The position numbers and the translations under genes were made by a program. The notes beneath the pieces were generated by a model. It did no database searches and was not told where the DNA came from. It worked only from the letters and a program-made list of their open reading frames with translations. A stretch of 64,000 nt of DNA from Timema cristinae. Lineage: Eukaryota > Arthropoda > Insecta > Phasmatodea > Timematidae. Shown here in pieces: positions 1-13,105 of this stretch (its first letter is position 1; each line of letters opens with the position of its first letter). The DNA lies in assembly GCA_039000515.1 (NCBI GenBank), contig JBCFYV010011135.1, forward strand, positions 19,364,178-19,428,177, read 5' to 3'.

Positions 1-119
1 CACTATAGGCGTTATTCTTAAAGTGGACTGTCTGAGATAAACTATTTTAACTTAATGTCAGAGGTAGGAATTTTGGGGTTCGTCTTCATTAGAGGGACGA
101 AGAAAGCTATAGTAGAGTA

Positions 120-296
120 TTATTATTAATATTAGCACCGCGTCTTACTACCCGTTCGGGTTATACGCACTTACGCTAATGTGTAATGGTAGGGTGATTG
201 TGAGATGAAATGAAGGACCTACAGTTTTAACGTGGAATCCGAACCACGGTGGAGATCTCGCATTCCTCACATTCACAAGATGTCTTGTCAGAGGTG
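120..296 (-). mobile_element. SINE-A, 5'-truncated, with 12-bp TSD
   Basis: The 3' part of SINE-A in reverse orientation runs from the TAA tail through the ccgcgtcttactacccgttc end to the cttgtcagagg segment. The tRNA head is missing. Perfect direct repeats tatagtagagta (108-119 and 297-308) flank it, so the truncation happened at insertion. Confidence 0.9.
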
Positions 297-612
297 TATA
301 GTAGAGTAAAAATTAACTGAACTTATATGTGCTATCCTATCTATGGAATAGTTCTAAATTTAAACATAGATACATTCAGCTGATAATTTATAAACTTTGT
401 GGTAGTATTGGTTTATTTATCATCATCACGTCCAAGCATCTTCAGTAGACCTAATCGGGATCTATCCATATTGAACCGGTAATTCTAGCACTAGAATTAT
501 GCCATAGACCATTCGTCCACTGATAATGTGGTTATTTTATTTTATTATTAGGTAGAACGCATATCTTAGAATAGAGATAGGGTGTAATGAGGAGGACTGT
601 ATAGAAATTGTC

Positions 613-886
613 GGTGACCTGGTGGTCTAGGGGTAAGGTGTCAGACTTCTATGCTGGCGGCCGGGGTTCAATCCTCGGTCCCGGCAAAGATTTATCTGAT
701 TACCAAACCCTTCCTTCATCTCTGACAAGACATCTTGTGAATGTGGGGAATGCCAGGCCTCCACCGTGGTTCGGATTCCACGTTAAACTGTAGGTCCTCC
801 ATTTCATCTCACAATCACCCTTTCATTTCACATTAGCGTAAGTGCGTACAACCCGAATGGGTAGTAAGACGCGGTGCTAATAATAA
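613..886 (+). mobile_element. SINE-A, full length, with 12-bp TSD
   Basis: A tRNA-derived head has an A box (tggtctaggggtaagg) and a B box (ggttcaatcc). It is followed by the family body and the shared tail (acccgaatgggtagtaagac, gcggtgctaataa). The TSD tgtatagaaatt is at 598-609 and 887-898. The small open frame inside it is not a gene. Confidence 0.95.
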
Positions 887-898
887 TGTATAGAAATT

Positions 899-3522
899 AA
901 ATATAAGGCTGCCCTGAACTTGAGGAGATATAAATTTATTTATGTCGGTCTGTCTTGATCCATCATGGCTATAAGCATTTATTTACACTAATGGAAGATC
1001 ATACAAGTAAATAAACCTTTTTACATTCTCATAGAAAGAGAAATTATTATGATGAATCTTTACGTTTATGTTTCTTCGGACACAAACTAAAAGTTCGGAG
1101 AGTTATTTTTTCAAACTCGAAAATAAGATGTGTCAAGATTCCTTTTTATTCATACCCAAGCACTTAAATTGAGTGAATTGTCATTAAAACTAGTTTGATG
1201 GTTGTTTGCAAACAAATGACATTTAATAATTTTTTAATGTAAGTGTTAATTACAATTGTTTTTGTTTTTTTGATTACGAATATGGAACAAATATTTAATA
1301 TATTTTATCAACAACTATGTAGAGGACATAAAATACGATCTTAATCCAATTTTAGAGATGAGAGATGTATTCAAATTTGTCAGAGATGTTAAATTGGAAT
1401 TTTACTTGAAGAGAAAAATTTGATAAAAGAGGCTGAGACGAGGCGAGAAGGCATGTAAGTGGTGTTTCGTTGGGTTGGAATTGTCTAAGAGGGGGAGCAG
1501 GAACTAATAGGACATAGCCCGGAGCTTTGGTGTAAGGGTAGTCAAATGTGTCATTAGGATGCATTTCACGCACAAAGCATGTACAAATTTAACTCATACC
1601 ACTCAACACAATAAAGCTGTTCTGATAACCACATTTTCTCCAGGAGACCATTTTGACTGTGAAATCTTTTCACACTAAATTGTACTAAATAGTAATTGAT
1701 GTAAATCTTATCTATAAAAATATGCAAGTTAAATTTTCTTCAAATAAGGATTTATTTGCCCGAAAAATATAATTTATTAGTCGATAATACTGTTTTTTTA
1801 AATACATCATTTATGAAGTTTTAATGATACAAAGATTAAACTTTATCTTTGTTGCTTTTTTTTTTAAGCAATTCAAAAATTAGGTTATTTTCAAATGGTG
1901 TTTATGTTAAAACAATTTTATTATTACATAGTCTGTAAGAATTTAATTTTCGGTATGTTCAAAAATTGTATTTGTAAAATACTATACTTTTATATACTAA
2001 TGAGGGAATTGTATCTATAAAGCTAATTGTAAAAAGACAATAACGAAAGATAAAATAATAGTCGCTGTGTTAATTTAGATTCAGTAACTGATTAAGAATG
2101 TTGAGACCCATGACCTGTTTTATAAATCTTTTCTAAAGCAATTTAGAAATAACATTGTGTTAGTCGAGACAGTGGGGGAATTTTAAAAGCTAATTTTCTT
2201 TTAACTACCAGGGAAATACTTTTAGAGACTGTAAAACAACTACTTGAAGACAATTAAACACTCGACAACTAAGTTAAATGTATAGATACGTTTAATTACA
2301 ATTTTAGAAGGATCAAATTTAAAATAAGACTTTATTTGAAACATATAAAGATTTAATGTTTTCATTTTTCCAATATATATGATGTATTTTTATAAGATAA
2401 TGGAAAAGAATTGTTTACCTATAAAATAAAAATGGTTTTGTAGTAATTGATTTGATTACAATTTTGTGTTTATCGTCATTTAATGGAAGATATCTTAAAT
2501 GCCCTTAAGGTTTAAGAGCATAGCCAATTAAATATTTGTTGTTTCTATATATTTTACAAGAAATATAATTCTTACTAACAATGTTTATTTTCTTATATAA
2601 TAAATATATTAACCGTTGGCTTGTGCTTTCTCATGTGCAATTTACAAGTTGATAGGTCGTAAATAGACGTGTTTCAATATAAATTTGGTCATTAACGTTA
2701 ATACAGCCTCAATAAACACATCTTTATCAGACCGATCTTAATATTGGCTTGTAAAGTGAAGGAAACAATACGTGTGTAGATAGCTACACACAATTTCACT
2801 TGGAACTCCAGATGGGTAGAATAATATAATCATCGCACATTTGAAGATATTTGGTTTAAAATAAAGTTGTTATAATAAACTTCCTCAAATATTACAGCTA
2901 TTAATTTCTCATCATAAAATGCTAAGGGGGCAGCCTACCAGAGATTGCAGACGTCCAGAATTCCCACGGCTCCGAAGGTAGATTTATCTATCTAAAAAAA
3001 AAATTACGTGAAATGGTTGTACACATAGTGTTTACCTTCTTTAAAAAAAATGTATTTTTTTGTTCTTTGAATGTTCTATTTTAGTTGAACATAACAAAAT
3101 AAATATAGTTATATTGGGCAGACTTGAATAAAATTGAAGTTTACTTTAGTGGTGATGGAGAAGGACTGTCATTAACATAAATAATAGAGAAATGTGAAAA
3201 ACATTTAAATTTATATTTTCGGTGCCCTTAAAAACATAACAAGAGAAGTCATGCCCATTAATAAATTATTTGATGTTAGAATAGTACTCAAACCGGTTGG
3301 TAAGATCCTCAACATTTATAGCCTCAGCTGTAAGGCCTGATCATCACTGAAGACTCACACTAACAATCAGAGGAGTTTACAGTCACTTATTAATTTTGCA
3401 AAAGGGAAATTTATAATGCATGTATATTTTTGATCGATATTGAATTTTGTCACATATGAAAAAAGTTGATTATTATATGGATATCGATATTTGATTTATT
3501 TTTGTGGGGATTGATACTTAAT
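899..3522. other. AT-rich, no recognised feature
   Basis: Low-GC sequence with many homopolymer runs. I saw no coding exon, RNA gene or element with recognisable ends on either strand. Confidence 0.5.
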
Positions 3523-3535
3523 TTACTATTGAAGA

Positions 3536-3791
3536 CCCGCCTCGGTGGCGTAGTTGGCTAACACGCTTGTCGTGTTTAGCTCGACTGCTGAAGACGGGGA
3601 GATTGAGGTTTGAATCTCGGTCAGGTGAACTGGGGGTGGTTTTTCCTAAATGGTTTTCCACTCTCCCTCCACGAAAATGCGGGTTAACTTCCTTTAATTT
3701 AACCTTCCCAATTCCTAATCCATTAGAGTAATTAGTACATAAAGCGTATAACCTGAACGGGTAGTAAGACGCGGTGATAAATATATTAATA
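3536..3791 (+). mobile_element. SINE-B, full length, with 13-bp TSD
   Basis: The head is a tRNA-like region with A box tggcgtagttggctaac and a B box near aggtttgaatctcgg. An acceptor-like pairing (acccg with cgggt) is visible in better copies. The ggtttttcctaaatggtttt body leads to the tail shared with SINE-A. The TSD ttactattgaaga is at 3523-3535 and 3792-3804. Confidence 0.93.
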
Positions 3792-3804
3792 TTACTATTG
3801 AAGA

Positions 3805-5734
3805 TGTCGAAGCCTAGGTAATTTTTGCGAAGATCAATTAGTTTGAGAATACAACCTCTGATCTGATTGTGAGACGGAAGAAACTTTATAATGAGGGCCA
3901 ATATTGATATTTTGCTTTTGTCGTCTATAAACATAACATAACAGGTTTCACTTGTAGTTTAAAATTCATTCCTGATAATATCTATTGACCTTATTATGAT
4001 CGTGCAATTTAGTTAGGATTTTGTGTATAGAGGATTTAGAAAAGATGAGGGAAGTTTGTAAATAATGAAGATAGATTTTGTAATTGATATTTGCTTACGA
4101 GGGACATGTAACTATACTAGTTTGTTCCGTGCGGAAAGAAATGATTTATTTATTTTTGATCTTATCTGATGCAGTTGTTTTGAATGTAAAACAGCATTTA
4201 ACTTCTATATAATTTTCTTTTACATCAATCAATCATTTGCCAACTATCATTATAATTTATTGATATATCTCTATATATTGTTCAAACTTATTCATATACC
4301 TATATATTTAATTATACTATTTATTAATGAATACATTGAGGACGACCCTAAACATATCATTTCCGCAACCGATGAGAGTTCGGTGCTCTGAGTTTAGAAT
4401 GTTAATACTCAGACATTCAAAACAAGAACTCTAGCTACTCACTCCTATTACCCTTTTTGATTGTATCCATTTGTACCTCCTATTGTGGTTTAATTTTGCT
4501 AAGGAGGGTTTCAGTATTATACATTAATAATAACTTCTTACCAGAATGTGGTGGATCTGGCTAGTACTTTGCACTTTCAAAGATTTCAGAGAAGTAAACC
4601 TATTGGCATCCCTGCTTACAATCTATAACAAAATGAATATTGTATATATATGTATTTATTTATTTCAATGTGTAAATAGACATAATGTAGGTATACACAC
4701 AAATGCGATCACTTCTTTCCCCTTACAGGCAGGAATATACACGAGAGGTAACAAATATTCAAAAATAAAAAATTTAGGATAGCTTGGGTTAAATATATCA
4801 CATAATCTAGGAGGTCACACGTGATTAGAAGACAGGGGTTTGAATCCCAGATGGTTTTCCACACAATGTCAGTACACTTTATTTAATTCAACCATATTTA
4901 GAATATATTTATATACACGTATAACCAGAATACATAAAGAGCATTTATTATTGTTTTATAAAATATTTAGAGACAAAGAGATATTATTTAGAACTTCTAA
5001 GAGATAAAGGAAATAAAATTTAAATGCTACTTAATTATAATTATTTTTTGTGAGATTGCTACTACTCATGTGTGAAACCAAACCTTTCTTCCTAAAATAC
5101 GTGGTTTTAGTTTACAAAAGAGGTTTCTAGAATTTGGGTCAGAGAATAAAGAAGAGGTGGATTTGCAGTCGACCGCAACTGGGTAAATGATGCAGTTTGC
5201 CTGTAATGAAGTGGAAAAAGCAAATTGCCTTTATGTTGGCTAGGGAGGGGGTTGGTTGAGCTGGTGGTTTAGAGGGAGAGTGGAAGGGGTTGACTAAGCG
5301 GAGGCTAGAAACCATTAATGAAGAGAGAATATATCCTCCTTTATTGGTGGTTATCAAGAAGATCATGTTGACCAGAAGAATTATACTTTAAACTCCTTTG
5401 TTTAGAAAATGTGTACCTCTTGGAGAACATTTTTTGGTGAACAAATTTTTGATATAATTATATTTATACGAGTACAAAATATAAACAATGCCCGTTATTG
5501 TTTAAAAATTGAATAATCAGAATTTTTAACATACATAATGTCAAGAACCCAGGCTGTAATAAAATGAACCAGCATTAATTATTTTATTACAATATTTAAG
5601 ATTGTTTAAATGTGTTTTTACAAAAAAAATTCCAACAAAAAATATAATTTAATACGACCAAAAATCATTCTTTTTTTAATTTTCTTTTGAATGTGATAAT
5701 TATTGACATTTTTAATAAATTAAGGTATTTATTG
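3805..5734. other. AT-rich, mostly unassigned
   Basis: The only recognisable item is a short SINE-B scrap around 4810-4940 (gggtttgaatcccag, gttttccaca, cgtataacc). No supported gene. Confidence 0.4.
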
Positions 5735-5739
5735 TGCAC

Positions 5740-5850
5740 TTTCTGAACTGACTGATTATATTAGCACACGAAAAGGCTTGGGTTTGAACCCACGAACATT
5801 TTGTGTCAAAATACTTTACCACCAAGGTTTTGACCCTTTGGAGGCCTTTT
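5740..5850 (-). mobile_element. SINE-C relic (tRNA-like head)
   Basis: In reverse complement it reads accttggtggtaaagtattt, then tgttcgtgggttcaaaccca: an A-box-like and a B-box-like segment. It matches the element at 12603 and, more weakly, the one at 24340-24640. Confidence 0.45.
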
Positions 5851-6129
5851 TCTTACGTTAAAGGGAGACCATAATTTTTTGTTTGTGAATATTTTTTTAT
5901 GATTATTTTGGAAACGTTTTGTGTAATCGTTCCTGTGCCTATATTTGTTAGTTCATATGATTATATTACACTTGATAGTTACTAGTACACTTAACCTTAT
6001 AAAAAAATATTTTTTATTTTATTTTAATCATTAATTTTTTTCTTTCTTCAATCTAAAGTATCTTAGGCCAAGTTTGTTTTTGATAAAGGTAGGCAAAGAC
6101 GTGTATAATGTAAATATTATATAAAGTCA

Positions 6130-6425
6130 GCAATGGTGAGTTTTGAAGGAGTGGAGTTTGAAAGATAATCCAATAGATAAAGGTGAAAGAAGAGTTTTAC
6201 ATTGGTTTGGGAATGTTGAGATGATGAGTGTGGATAGAGTGCTTGTATCTAAGGGAATATATATATAACATGCGGCTAAATGTTCTATCTGAATGTGTGA
6301 AAAATAGAAACATTAAGAGATTTAATAATAAAATTGTATGAATGTTGATGAAGCGAAGAGAATATACAAATATGTTGACTGTTAATGTATCAAGTATAGC
6401 CTTCCCCTATAAAGGATTAGTTATG
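6130..6425 (+). pseudogene. LINE reverse-transcriptase C-terminal relic
   Basis: One frame reads GERRVLHWFGNVEMMSVDRV, then SKGIYI and a stop. This resembles the WFGHVERM segment near the end of many insect LINE ORF2 proteins. Further stops follow (CEK, MLMKREYTNML in shifted frames). It is a short decayed fragment with no intact domain. Confidence 0.6.
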
Positions 6426-6462
6426 TATGTTGTAATATATGAAGGCTATATAATGTTATATT

Positions 6463-6655
6463 ATTATTAGCACCGCGTCTTACTACCCGTTCGGGTTATA
6501 CGCACTTACGCTAATGTGTAATGGTAGGGTGTTTGTGAGATGAAATGAAGGACCTACAGTTTAACGTGGAATCCGAACCACGGTGGCGGCCTGGCATTCC
6601 ACACATTCACAAGATGTCTTGTCAGAGGTATAGGAAGGGTTTGGAAATCAGAGAA
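6463..6655 (-). mobile_element. SINE-A, 5'-truncated
   Basis: It runs from the TAA tail and ccgcgtcttactacccgttc end through ggcattccacacattcac to aagggtttggaaatcaga, then stops before the tRNA head. No clear TSD seen. Confidence 0.85.
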
Positions 6656-7351
6656 GTATTGTAAACAAGAGTTAAGAAGCCAGTAATCAAAGTAGGATAC
6701 CAGATATAAGTTGCTATCCTTCCAAACTAACAAACAACAACTGTAATAAGGGATGAAATACAAGGGTAGAGAACCCTCCTCGATGGCAACTGTGGCTTCA
6801 TCGCAGGCTGTGACATAACGACATTTGGCTAACGTGGGTCGTTGTAAGGAGGTCTAAAAGAAAATAAGGGTGTGGAGGAGGACGAGGGGCAAAAAAAAAA
6901 AAATTGCCAAAATAAATTTTAAGAAAGACAAAAGAAACAAACATATAACCGATTCCACCACTCCCACAAAAAAATAAAACTTTTTTTTGAGGGGTCGGGG
7001 GGGGGGGGGGGGAGGGCAACAAATTGGCGTGGCTTGAGATAGCAAAGATGATTCTGACAAAACAAGAAACAAGGAAGAATGGTCGTAAAGAGTCATTTGG
7101 AAATAAACGGAAGATCTTCTCTCTGCCATCACCCCCACCCCCCGGTCACCCTACCCTCGCCCCCCGACAAACCGTATGACATGAGGAAGATTAGAGTAAT
7201 CAAACAACATTTTACATCATGTGTGAGCATATTAAAACCAAGTTTGGTTATTTGATTTTAATCCAAAACATGTTTGATACTTGACTACATGTTACTCAGC
7301 TGTAAGCAAATGTAAGATTTCACATATATAGTTATGTTTTAATAATTTTTT
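6656..7351. other. Purine/poly-G-rich low-complexity region
   Basis: It contains a poly-A run, a long poly-G run near 6994-7012 and C-rich blocks near 7130-7165. Open frames here follow from the low complexity and are not genes. Confidence 0.6.
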
Positions 7352-7605
7352 TTTTAGTATCTTGTTTTACTATCCATTTGGATTAAACTCATGTGTACCT
7401 AATAACACTAATGTGTTAGGGATAAGGAAGGTTGTAGTTGAAGTGTGGTTGCATCTGCGTGAAGAGAAAGTGGAAAACCATTTTGGTTACAAAAGAAACT
7501 CAGTATATCTGAAAAGGATTCAAATTCCTTATCTCTCTTACACTGGCAATCTAGTCTATTGTGAGAGTAGTGTCTTAGACAGTGCGGCTATTGAAGTAGG
7601 TAGAT
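7352..7605 (-). mobile_element. Old SINE-B relic
   Basis: It is a decayed reverse-orientation SINE-B: cttgttttactatccatttg (tail), gtggaaaaccattt (body), then ggattcaaattcctt and gcggctattgaagtaggt (head). An open frame of 86 codons across it is incidental. Confidence 0.65.
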
Positions 7606-9040
7606 TTTATTTGGAAAGTTAAAGTTCACTGAGATCCAAACCATAAATTCATAAATAATTTTAAAAAAATAGTCTTATATTGGAAATTTAAAACTATAAA
7701 TTCATAATTAAGTATATAAATAGAGTTACTTTGTCGCCAAATAAAATTTAGATTTTGCGTTATTTTTTTGTGAAGTATATGCTAACTACTATTAACCTCT
7801 CTGGCTATTTTCCTTAGTAACAAAAATAGTTAAAACTCCGTGGGCGCATTATTTCTATCTAGAAATTTTTTAATTTTAAAAACAAAATAATAGAGATATT
7901 ACTAGTATATGACTAGTAATTTATTAAACACTAGTTAAAATTACCAATTCTCCTTTACCCCTTCCCTCTATGTACCAAGATTACAAGCTTGTGGGTTTGG
8001 TTCAAACTTTATATTTGTATGTCATGTGATATTACCACGAGGGCAAATATTAATTTTTATTTTCAATTTAGGTTTGTCTACTGATGACTGATTATATAAA
8101 GTGCCTCTAATGTGTTTTTTTTTAAAAAGGGTATTCGTCTTTGGGTGAGGTTAATATATTTATAAATACCTATTTTTTTTAAATTACCTTGTACATTTTG
8201 TTCTAAATTGATATCAATTAATATTATTAAGAAATATATTTTTTTAACCTTTCAAAAATATCTATCCTAATTTACCATTTATTAAAATTTAAAAACATTA
8301 CTTTAATAAAGTATTGATGTAAATGATGACGCCTCTTTTTAATTAAAGTAATGATTATAAATGATAGATGCATTCTTTTGGCAGATACTTCTAAAGTTAT
8401 CCAGTTCAATCCAATTTTAAACACTAACTTGTTGCAAATAGAAGTTTAAATCAGATTCCCCCCCTTATATTCTAACGCCGCCCTTGCTAACCATTAAGCT
8501 CTTCTCGAATGTTTCCATGTGGGCGAGTAAATGTGTCAGATACACGCCTCTTTTAGGGAATTGTTCCCCAACAATTTTCTCTCTACTGGAATCCGACGTC
8601 CCTTTCAGCAGAAACTCCCACAGATGCCAGTAAAATTAATAATTAAAAAAATGTTTTTTTTTTATTTTTCTACTAAGTAAAATATAAAAAAAAAACTTTT
8701 ATGATAAAATCGTACATGCCTATGAACAGTTTATAATAGTGAGGAATTATTTTTAAAGCCACCCTTTATTAATTTTTCTCTGAATTTTTTTTTACTATAA
8801 CCATATGATCATGATAAATGTACTTATATGTATACATATTTATATACACATATATTTATATATTATTATATATATTACATATACAATATCATATATATTA
8901 TAGATGATTATCATATATATTTGTTAATTAATCTAATCTATCATTTAGAACCATCTTAATATGTCCATCTTAAATAAAGTGATTTAAGTCATATCACGAG
9001 AGCTACAAGCTAAATAATTCAAAGTCTACTTGGAGTAATA
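7606..9040. other. AT-rich, mostly unassigned
   Basis: It holds the small coding-like stretch at 8466-8636 and an AT-dinucleotide-like patch near 8815-8930. Nothing else recognised. Confidence 0.4.
8466..8636 (-). other. Short coding-like stretch of unknown origin
   Basis: A 56-codon stop-to-stop frame includes WHLWEFLLKGTSDSSR, then FPKRGVYLTHLLAHMETFEK, and ends VSKGGVRI with a stop. GC content is above the flanks. I do not recognise the family. It may be the end of a mobile-element ORF or a chance frame. Confidence 0.2.
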
Positions 9041-9044
9041 AATT

Positions 9045-9265
9045 ATATCAATGGCTACATGGTATAAGGCGTTATTCTATCAGTAGACTAGACTGCCAAT
9101 GACGGGGAACTAGAAGCTCAAATAATTTCCAAAAAATTGTTTTCCACTCTTCTACCACGAAAACTTCCTCTAAATATAACCTTCCTAGTCTATAAACCAT
9201 TAGCGTAATCAGTACATATGCAGTATAAACCAAACGGTTAATAGAAACGTGGTGCTAGAAAAAAA
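9045..9265 (+). mobile_element. Old SINE-B relic
   Basis: Recognisable pieces are actagactgccaatgacggg, attgttttccactctt, aaccattagcgtaat and a decayed tail ending aaacgtggtgcta. Confidence 0.65.
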
Positions 9266-10810
9266 ATACTAATATATATATTAAATAATACAAATATTAA
9301 TTTTTATTTTCATAGCCGTATCTTACTACTGTTTTTTTTGGTTGATTCAGATACATTCTAATGACTCTAAAGATGTAAGGGTAAGGAATAAATAATTTAG
9401 AGCTAGTCTAACCTAATCTCAGTGGAGGTAAGAGTGGCCCTAGATCATCTGACCACTAAGTCCATTTATACCAATATTAAAATAATATGTTGGTCACTAG
9501 TCTAGAATAACCAGGTGACCAGACAACTGGGTGCCAGTGTAAAAAGTTATAATTTTTTTCTTACGTTAATATTAATTTTTTGAATTGGTTAAAAAAAAAA
9601 ATAACAGAGGAAACTTAATTTGTTTGTATTTATTAAGTTAGAAAACTTGACATTTATAAAAATTAACACACGAAATATACCTAACCTAACAGCAACCTTA
9701 GTTTTGTTTTTTACTACTAAAACTCACATTTTTAGTTGGCCAGTTGGCCACTATCAGTTGGTGGTATCCAGTTTTCCGTATCCAGTTGGCCACAGCATAG
9801 TATGTAACTTTTATTTTTAAGTCCATCCTAATTTAACTTTGTTTGTTAGTGACTTTATGCATGAAATAGTCTCATTTATCTAATCAGTCCTTGATCTAAT
9901 CCACTAGTTGCCATCCTGTGTTCCCTGCCATACTTATCATTAATTCCATCACTTAAAAAAAAATTCTAATCAAGAAACTTATTAAGAAAATGGACAACCG
10001 CAAGATCTCTAAAGCCTTTCCCCAAGTCACCATTTTAAAACTTGCCATAAGAATACAAATGGGGTGGAAATGAAGTATATTCGTTCCTACGTTAAAAAAA
10101 GAGGGGTATATGAGGGGTGAAGGGAGTAGTTTGTGACGAATATTTTCAGACTAAACATTTTTAAATTGTAGACTGCTTTCACATAATTTATTTTCTAAAT
10201 TACGAAACGTGGGGCATTTGTTTCTACGCGTTATCATTCCCTTTACCCTCCCTCCCCCCTTTTTTGTGGTGGTAAACACCCCCTCACTTTATCCTTCCAC
10301 CCCCTCTCAAAGACAGAGAGTGATAAATTCAAAAGGAAGTCTCTAAAGAGGTTTAGACTTTTCTTTTGAAATCTTCTAAAGTAGTTCCAGTACAGACACA
10401 GGAATTCAATAAACTGCTGCGCTGGAGACGAATAACCCTTGCGTTTTGGTGGTCGGTGGGGGGTAGGGGGTGGTGATGGCTGGGAGGGTATAAGGTTAGG
10501 GTGTATAAACCCACAGCACTTTTGTGATTGTTGTGAGAAATCATGTGTTCTATTTTTTTTTTCTCTCTCTCTCTACGTGTCATGTTTCATTATTTTGCTT
10601 ACAAATTTACAACTTTTTTGGTTTCATTTGTCTCTCAGCCCTCTGAAAGACGATTTTATATGAAAGTTATTGTGACTGTCGTTTGACCTTCGAGCACGTA
10701 TGAATATGTCTAATGGGAATCGATCCAGTGGGTATTCACACAAACACCCATTTTAAACCTCGTCTAATATTTCCCATTGTCAAGGGCTCTGTATTTATAA
10801 TGCAAAGTTA
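9266..10810. other. Unassigned; GGT- and C-rich patches
   Basis: A ggttag/gtccag-rich patch around 9730-9800 repeats ttggccac and cagttgg. A G-rich stretch lies near 10445-10500. No supported gene. Confidence 0.4.
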
Positions 10811-10814
10811 TTTT

Positions 10815-11005
10815 ATCACCACGTCTTACTACCCATTCAGGCTATACGTTTTTATACTAATTACGTTGATGAAAGCTGTGTTTGGTATTTATAGGAAGTG
10901 TACATGAGTTTACACCCAGCTGAGATTCTAACACATATATCCAGGTCAACAGTAGTCTAGTCTACTGCGAGAGTGAATCCTCAGACCATGTGGCCACTAT
11001 AGTAG
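10815..11005 (-). mobile_element. Old SINE-B relic
   Basis: It starts with the shared tail (accacgtcttactacccatt), then aattacgttgatg, gaagtgtacatgagttta, and ends in a head with tctagtctactgcgagagtg. Truncated or decayed relative to intact copies. Confidence 0.65.

Positions 11006-11076
<71 letters not shown>
11006..11076. repeat. (ATT)n microsatellite
   Basis: About 70 bp of nearly perfect ATT triplets with one interruption (attaatatt). Confidence 0.95.
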
Positions 11077-11078
<2 letters not shown>

Positions 11079-11199
11079 GATAATTTTTTTTCCTCCCCCT
11101 TCTACACATTTGCAAGAATATTTTTTATAAACCTTAATTTTCTCATCCCTAACTCTTTTTGTTATTATATTACTACCATTTCCTGGTATTTGTTCAAGC

Positions 11200-11311
11200 T
11201 ATAAACATAAATAAGTACTCTAATGGAATAGTTATGAGGAAGGGAGAATTTTAGTGGTAATCTATGGGTAACTCTCATCAGAAATGACCGGGATTCAAAC
11301 CCCGATATTCC
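11200..11311 (-). mobile_element. SINE-B relic, target of a SINE-A insertion
   Basis: The segments agtactctaatggaatag, gaagggagaattttag and gaccgggattcaaaccccga fit a reverse-orientation SINE-B. The SINE-A beginning at 11322 lies directly against it. Confidence 0.45.
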
Positions 11312-11321
11312 CGGAATCATT

Positions 11322-11612
11322 ATTATTATTATTATTATTATTATTAGCACCGCGTCTTACTACCCGTTCGGGTTATACGCACTTACGCTAATGTGTAATA
11401 GTAGGGTGATTGTGAGATGAAATGGAGGATCTACAGTTTAACGTGAAATCCGAACCACGGTGGAGGCCTGGCATTCCCCACACTTACAAGATGTTTTGTC
11501 AGAGGTGAAGGAAGGGTTTGGTAATCAGATAAATCTGTGCCGTGACCGAGGATTGAACCCCGGCCGCAAGAACAGAAGTCCTACACCTTACCCCTAGACC
11601 GCCAGGTCACCT
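11322..11612 (-). mobile_element. SINE-A, full length
   Basis: Complete from TAA tail to tRNA head (ending agaccgccaggtcacct in this orientation). The flanks gaatcatta and caatcatta are consistent with a TSD of about 10 bp. Confidence 0.93.
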
Positions 11613-11615
11613 CCC

Positions 11616-12600
11616 GCAATCATTAGGCCAGTATATCACGATATTGACATCTTTAACCATTCGTCAATTATTTATTTTAATTATGTTTATGGCATGGCTT
11701 GTAATGAAAAGTTTCATTCTGTTATCTATTGCGGTTATAATATATATAGTACAATATAGCAGAGGATTTGTAACATTATAACCTAATTGCACGAATTGAT
11801 AATGGTAGACGAAAATAAATGCAAATTAGATATATACATTTTTTAACCATTAAAGTACGCCTTTCCCATTACTTAGCTGAATGATCATATTACTCGATAT
11901 ATACATTTATATATGATAGCTAACAATATATAGTTTTAAATACGTTGAGGACATATCAGGTAGAAAATTTTATTTTTCTGGTAATTTATAATATAAAGTT
12001 ATCAGTTAATTTGATATTTCCTATTAACCCTGTTGAAATATAGATAATTCTATTTATATTGAACACTTACTTGTTTTATTTATCTTATGTATAACACTGA
12101 TAAACATCCAAAACCATTAATATTTAGGCTTCCATTTTAAGTGTGTATGTTCATCTATAAGAGTAACCAATCACAAAAAAGAAATTATTGTTCGTGTTTA
12201 TTCCAGCAAGTTCCAAATACCACCGCCAATTGCACTATTTTATACGATTAAAATTATAGATACATAATTAATTGATTTCAAATGCTCTTAGAAAGAGAGC
12301 GGTCTGTGTAGCTTATTGTATTTGGTTCTATGGCATATATAATATATAATAAATAACATATAATTAATTATGTATTCATTATTGCAAACGTAAAGAGTTT
12401 CAATGATTGAAACATCTCGGAAAACGCTTAAGTCATTGTGAAAAATTATAATAAATTAATCTCTCTTTTTTTTCAATTAAAAACAATTAAAACCATAATA
12501 TTATTTATTCGTAAACTACTGTTTCAAAAATTAGTCTTGTAATCTTTTATAAATGAATCATAAGAGGTATTCTAAGTTATACAATCGTAACATTAGATAC
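11616..12600. other. AT-rich, no recognised feature
   Basis: No exon, RNA gene or element ends recognised on either strand. Confidence 0.45.
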
Positions 12601-12602
12601 AT

Positions 12603-12765
12603 CTTCCTCGGTGGTCTTAAGGTAACGTGCTGGCTTCAAGAACGAATGTTCGTGGGTTCAAATCAGTCTGGTTTCGATAGATTTTTTACTTAGCAGTGAA
12701 ATTCAATAGCGAAACTTTATTCTAAGGGGAAGTAAAAGTTGGTCCCATGTTGATTGGAGTATGTA
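12603..12765 (+). mobile_element. SINE-C copy (tRNA-like head)
   Basis: The head has an A-box-like tcggtggtcttaaggtaacg and a B-box-like tgttcgtgggttcaaatca. A short unrelated body follows. The same head is seen in reverse at 5740. Confidence 0.5.
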
Positions 12766-12979
12766 AAAAACCCCTGTAAGTTTTGTGAAAATATATTTCG
12801 TGATACAATAATTGGTAAGCCTTTTCACTCAGAACGTGCACGTTAAATAGCTAAAATAAGTTAAAACATAAACAAATTATAATAATTTCTATGATAGGCG
12901 CTACCCTCATTTTAAGCAAGAATTTTAATGATGGAATGATCATAGATCTGTAAAAGATTGTTTTTTCTATACGGTTACT

Positions 12980-13105
12980 AATTACCTTCCCTACGCAAAC
13001 TCGGCTACACTTTGTCTAAATTTAACCTACATCATCTAATGCTCATCAACGTAATAAGTGCATATTCATACACCTGAATGGGGTATAAAGACTTAGTAAA
13101 ACCTA
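12980..13105 (+). mobile_element. SINE-B 3' relic
   Basis: Only the body and tail remain, in decayed form: ctacgcaaactcgg, ctaatgctcatcaacgtaa and cctgaatggggtataaagac. Confidence 0.45.

Noticed and set aside
613..690. Functional tRNA genes at SINE heads (also 3536, 23842, 60385)
   Set aside because: A and B boxes are present, but acceptor and anticodon stems are poor and each is joined to a SINE body or decayed.
608..793. 61-codon frame, and similar frames at 13954, 18190, 32768, 34862
   Set aside because: They are translations of SINE-A copies; the same protein words recur wherever the SINE does.
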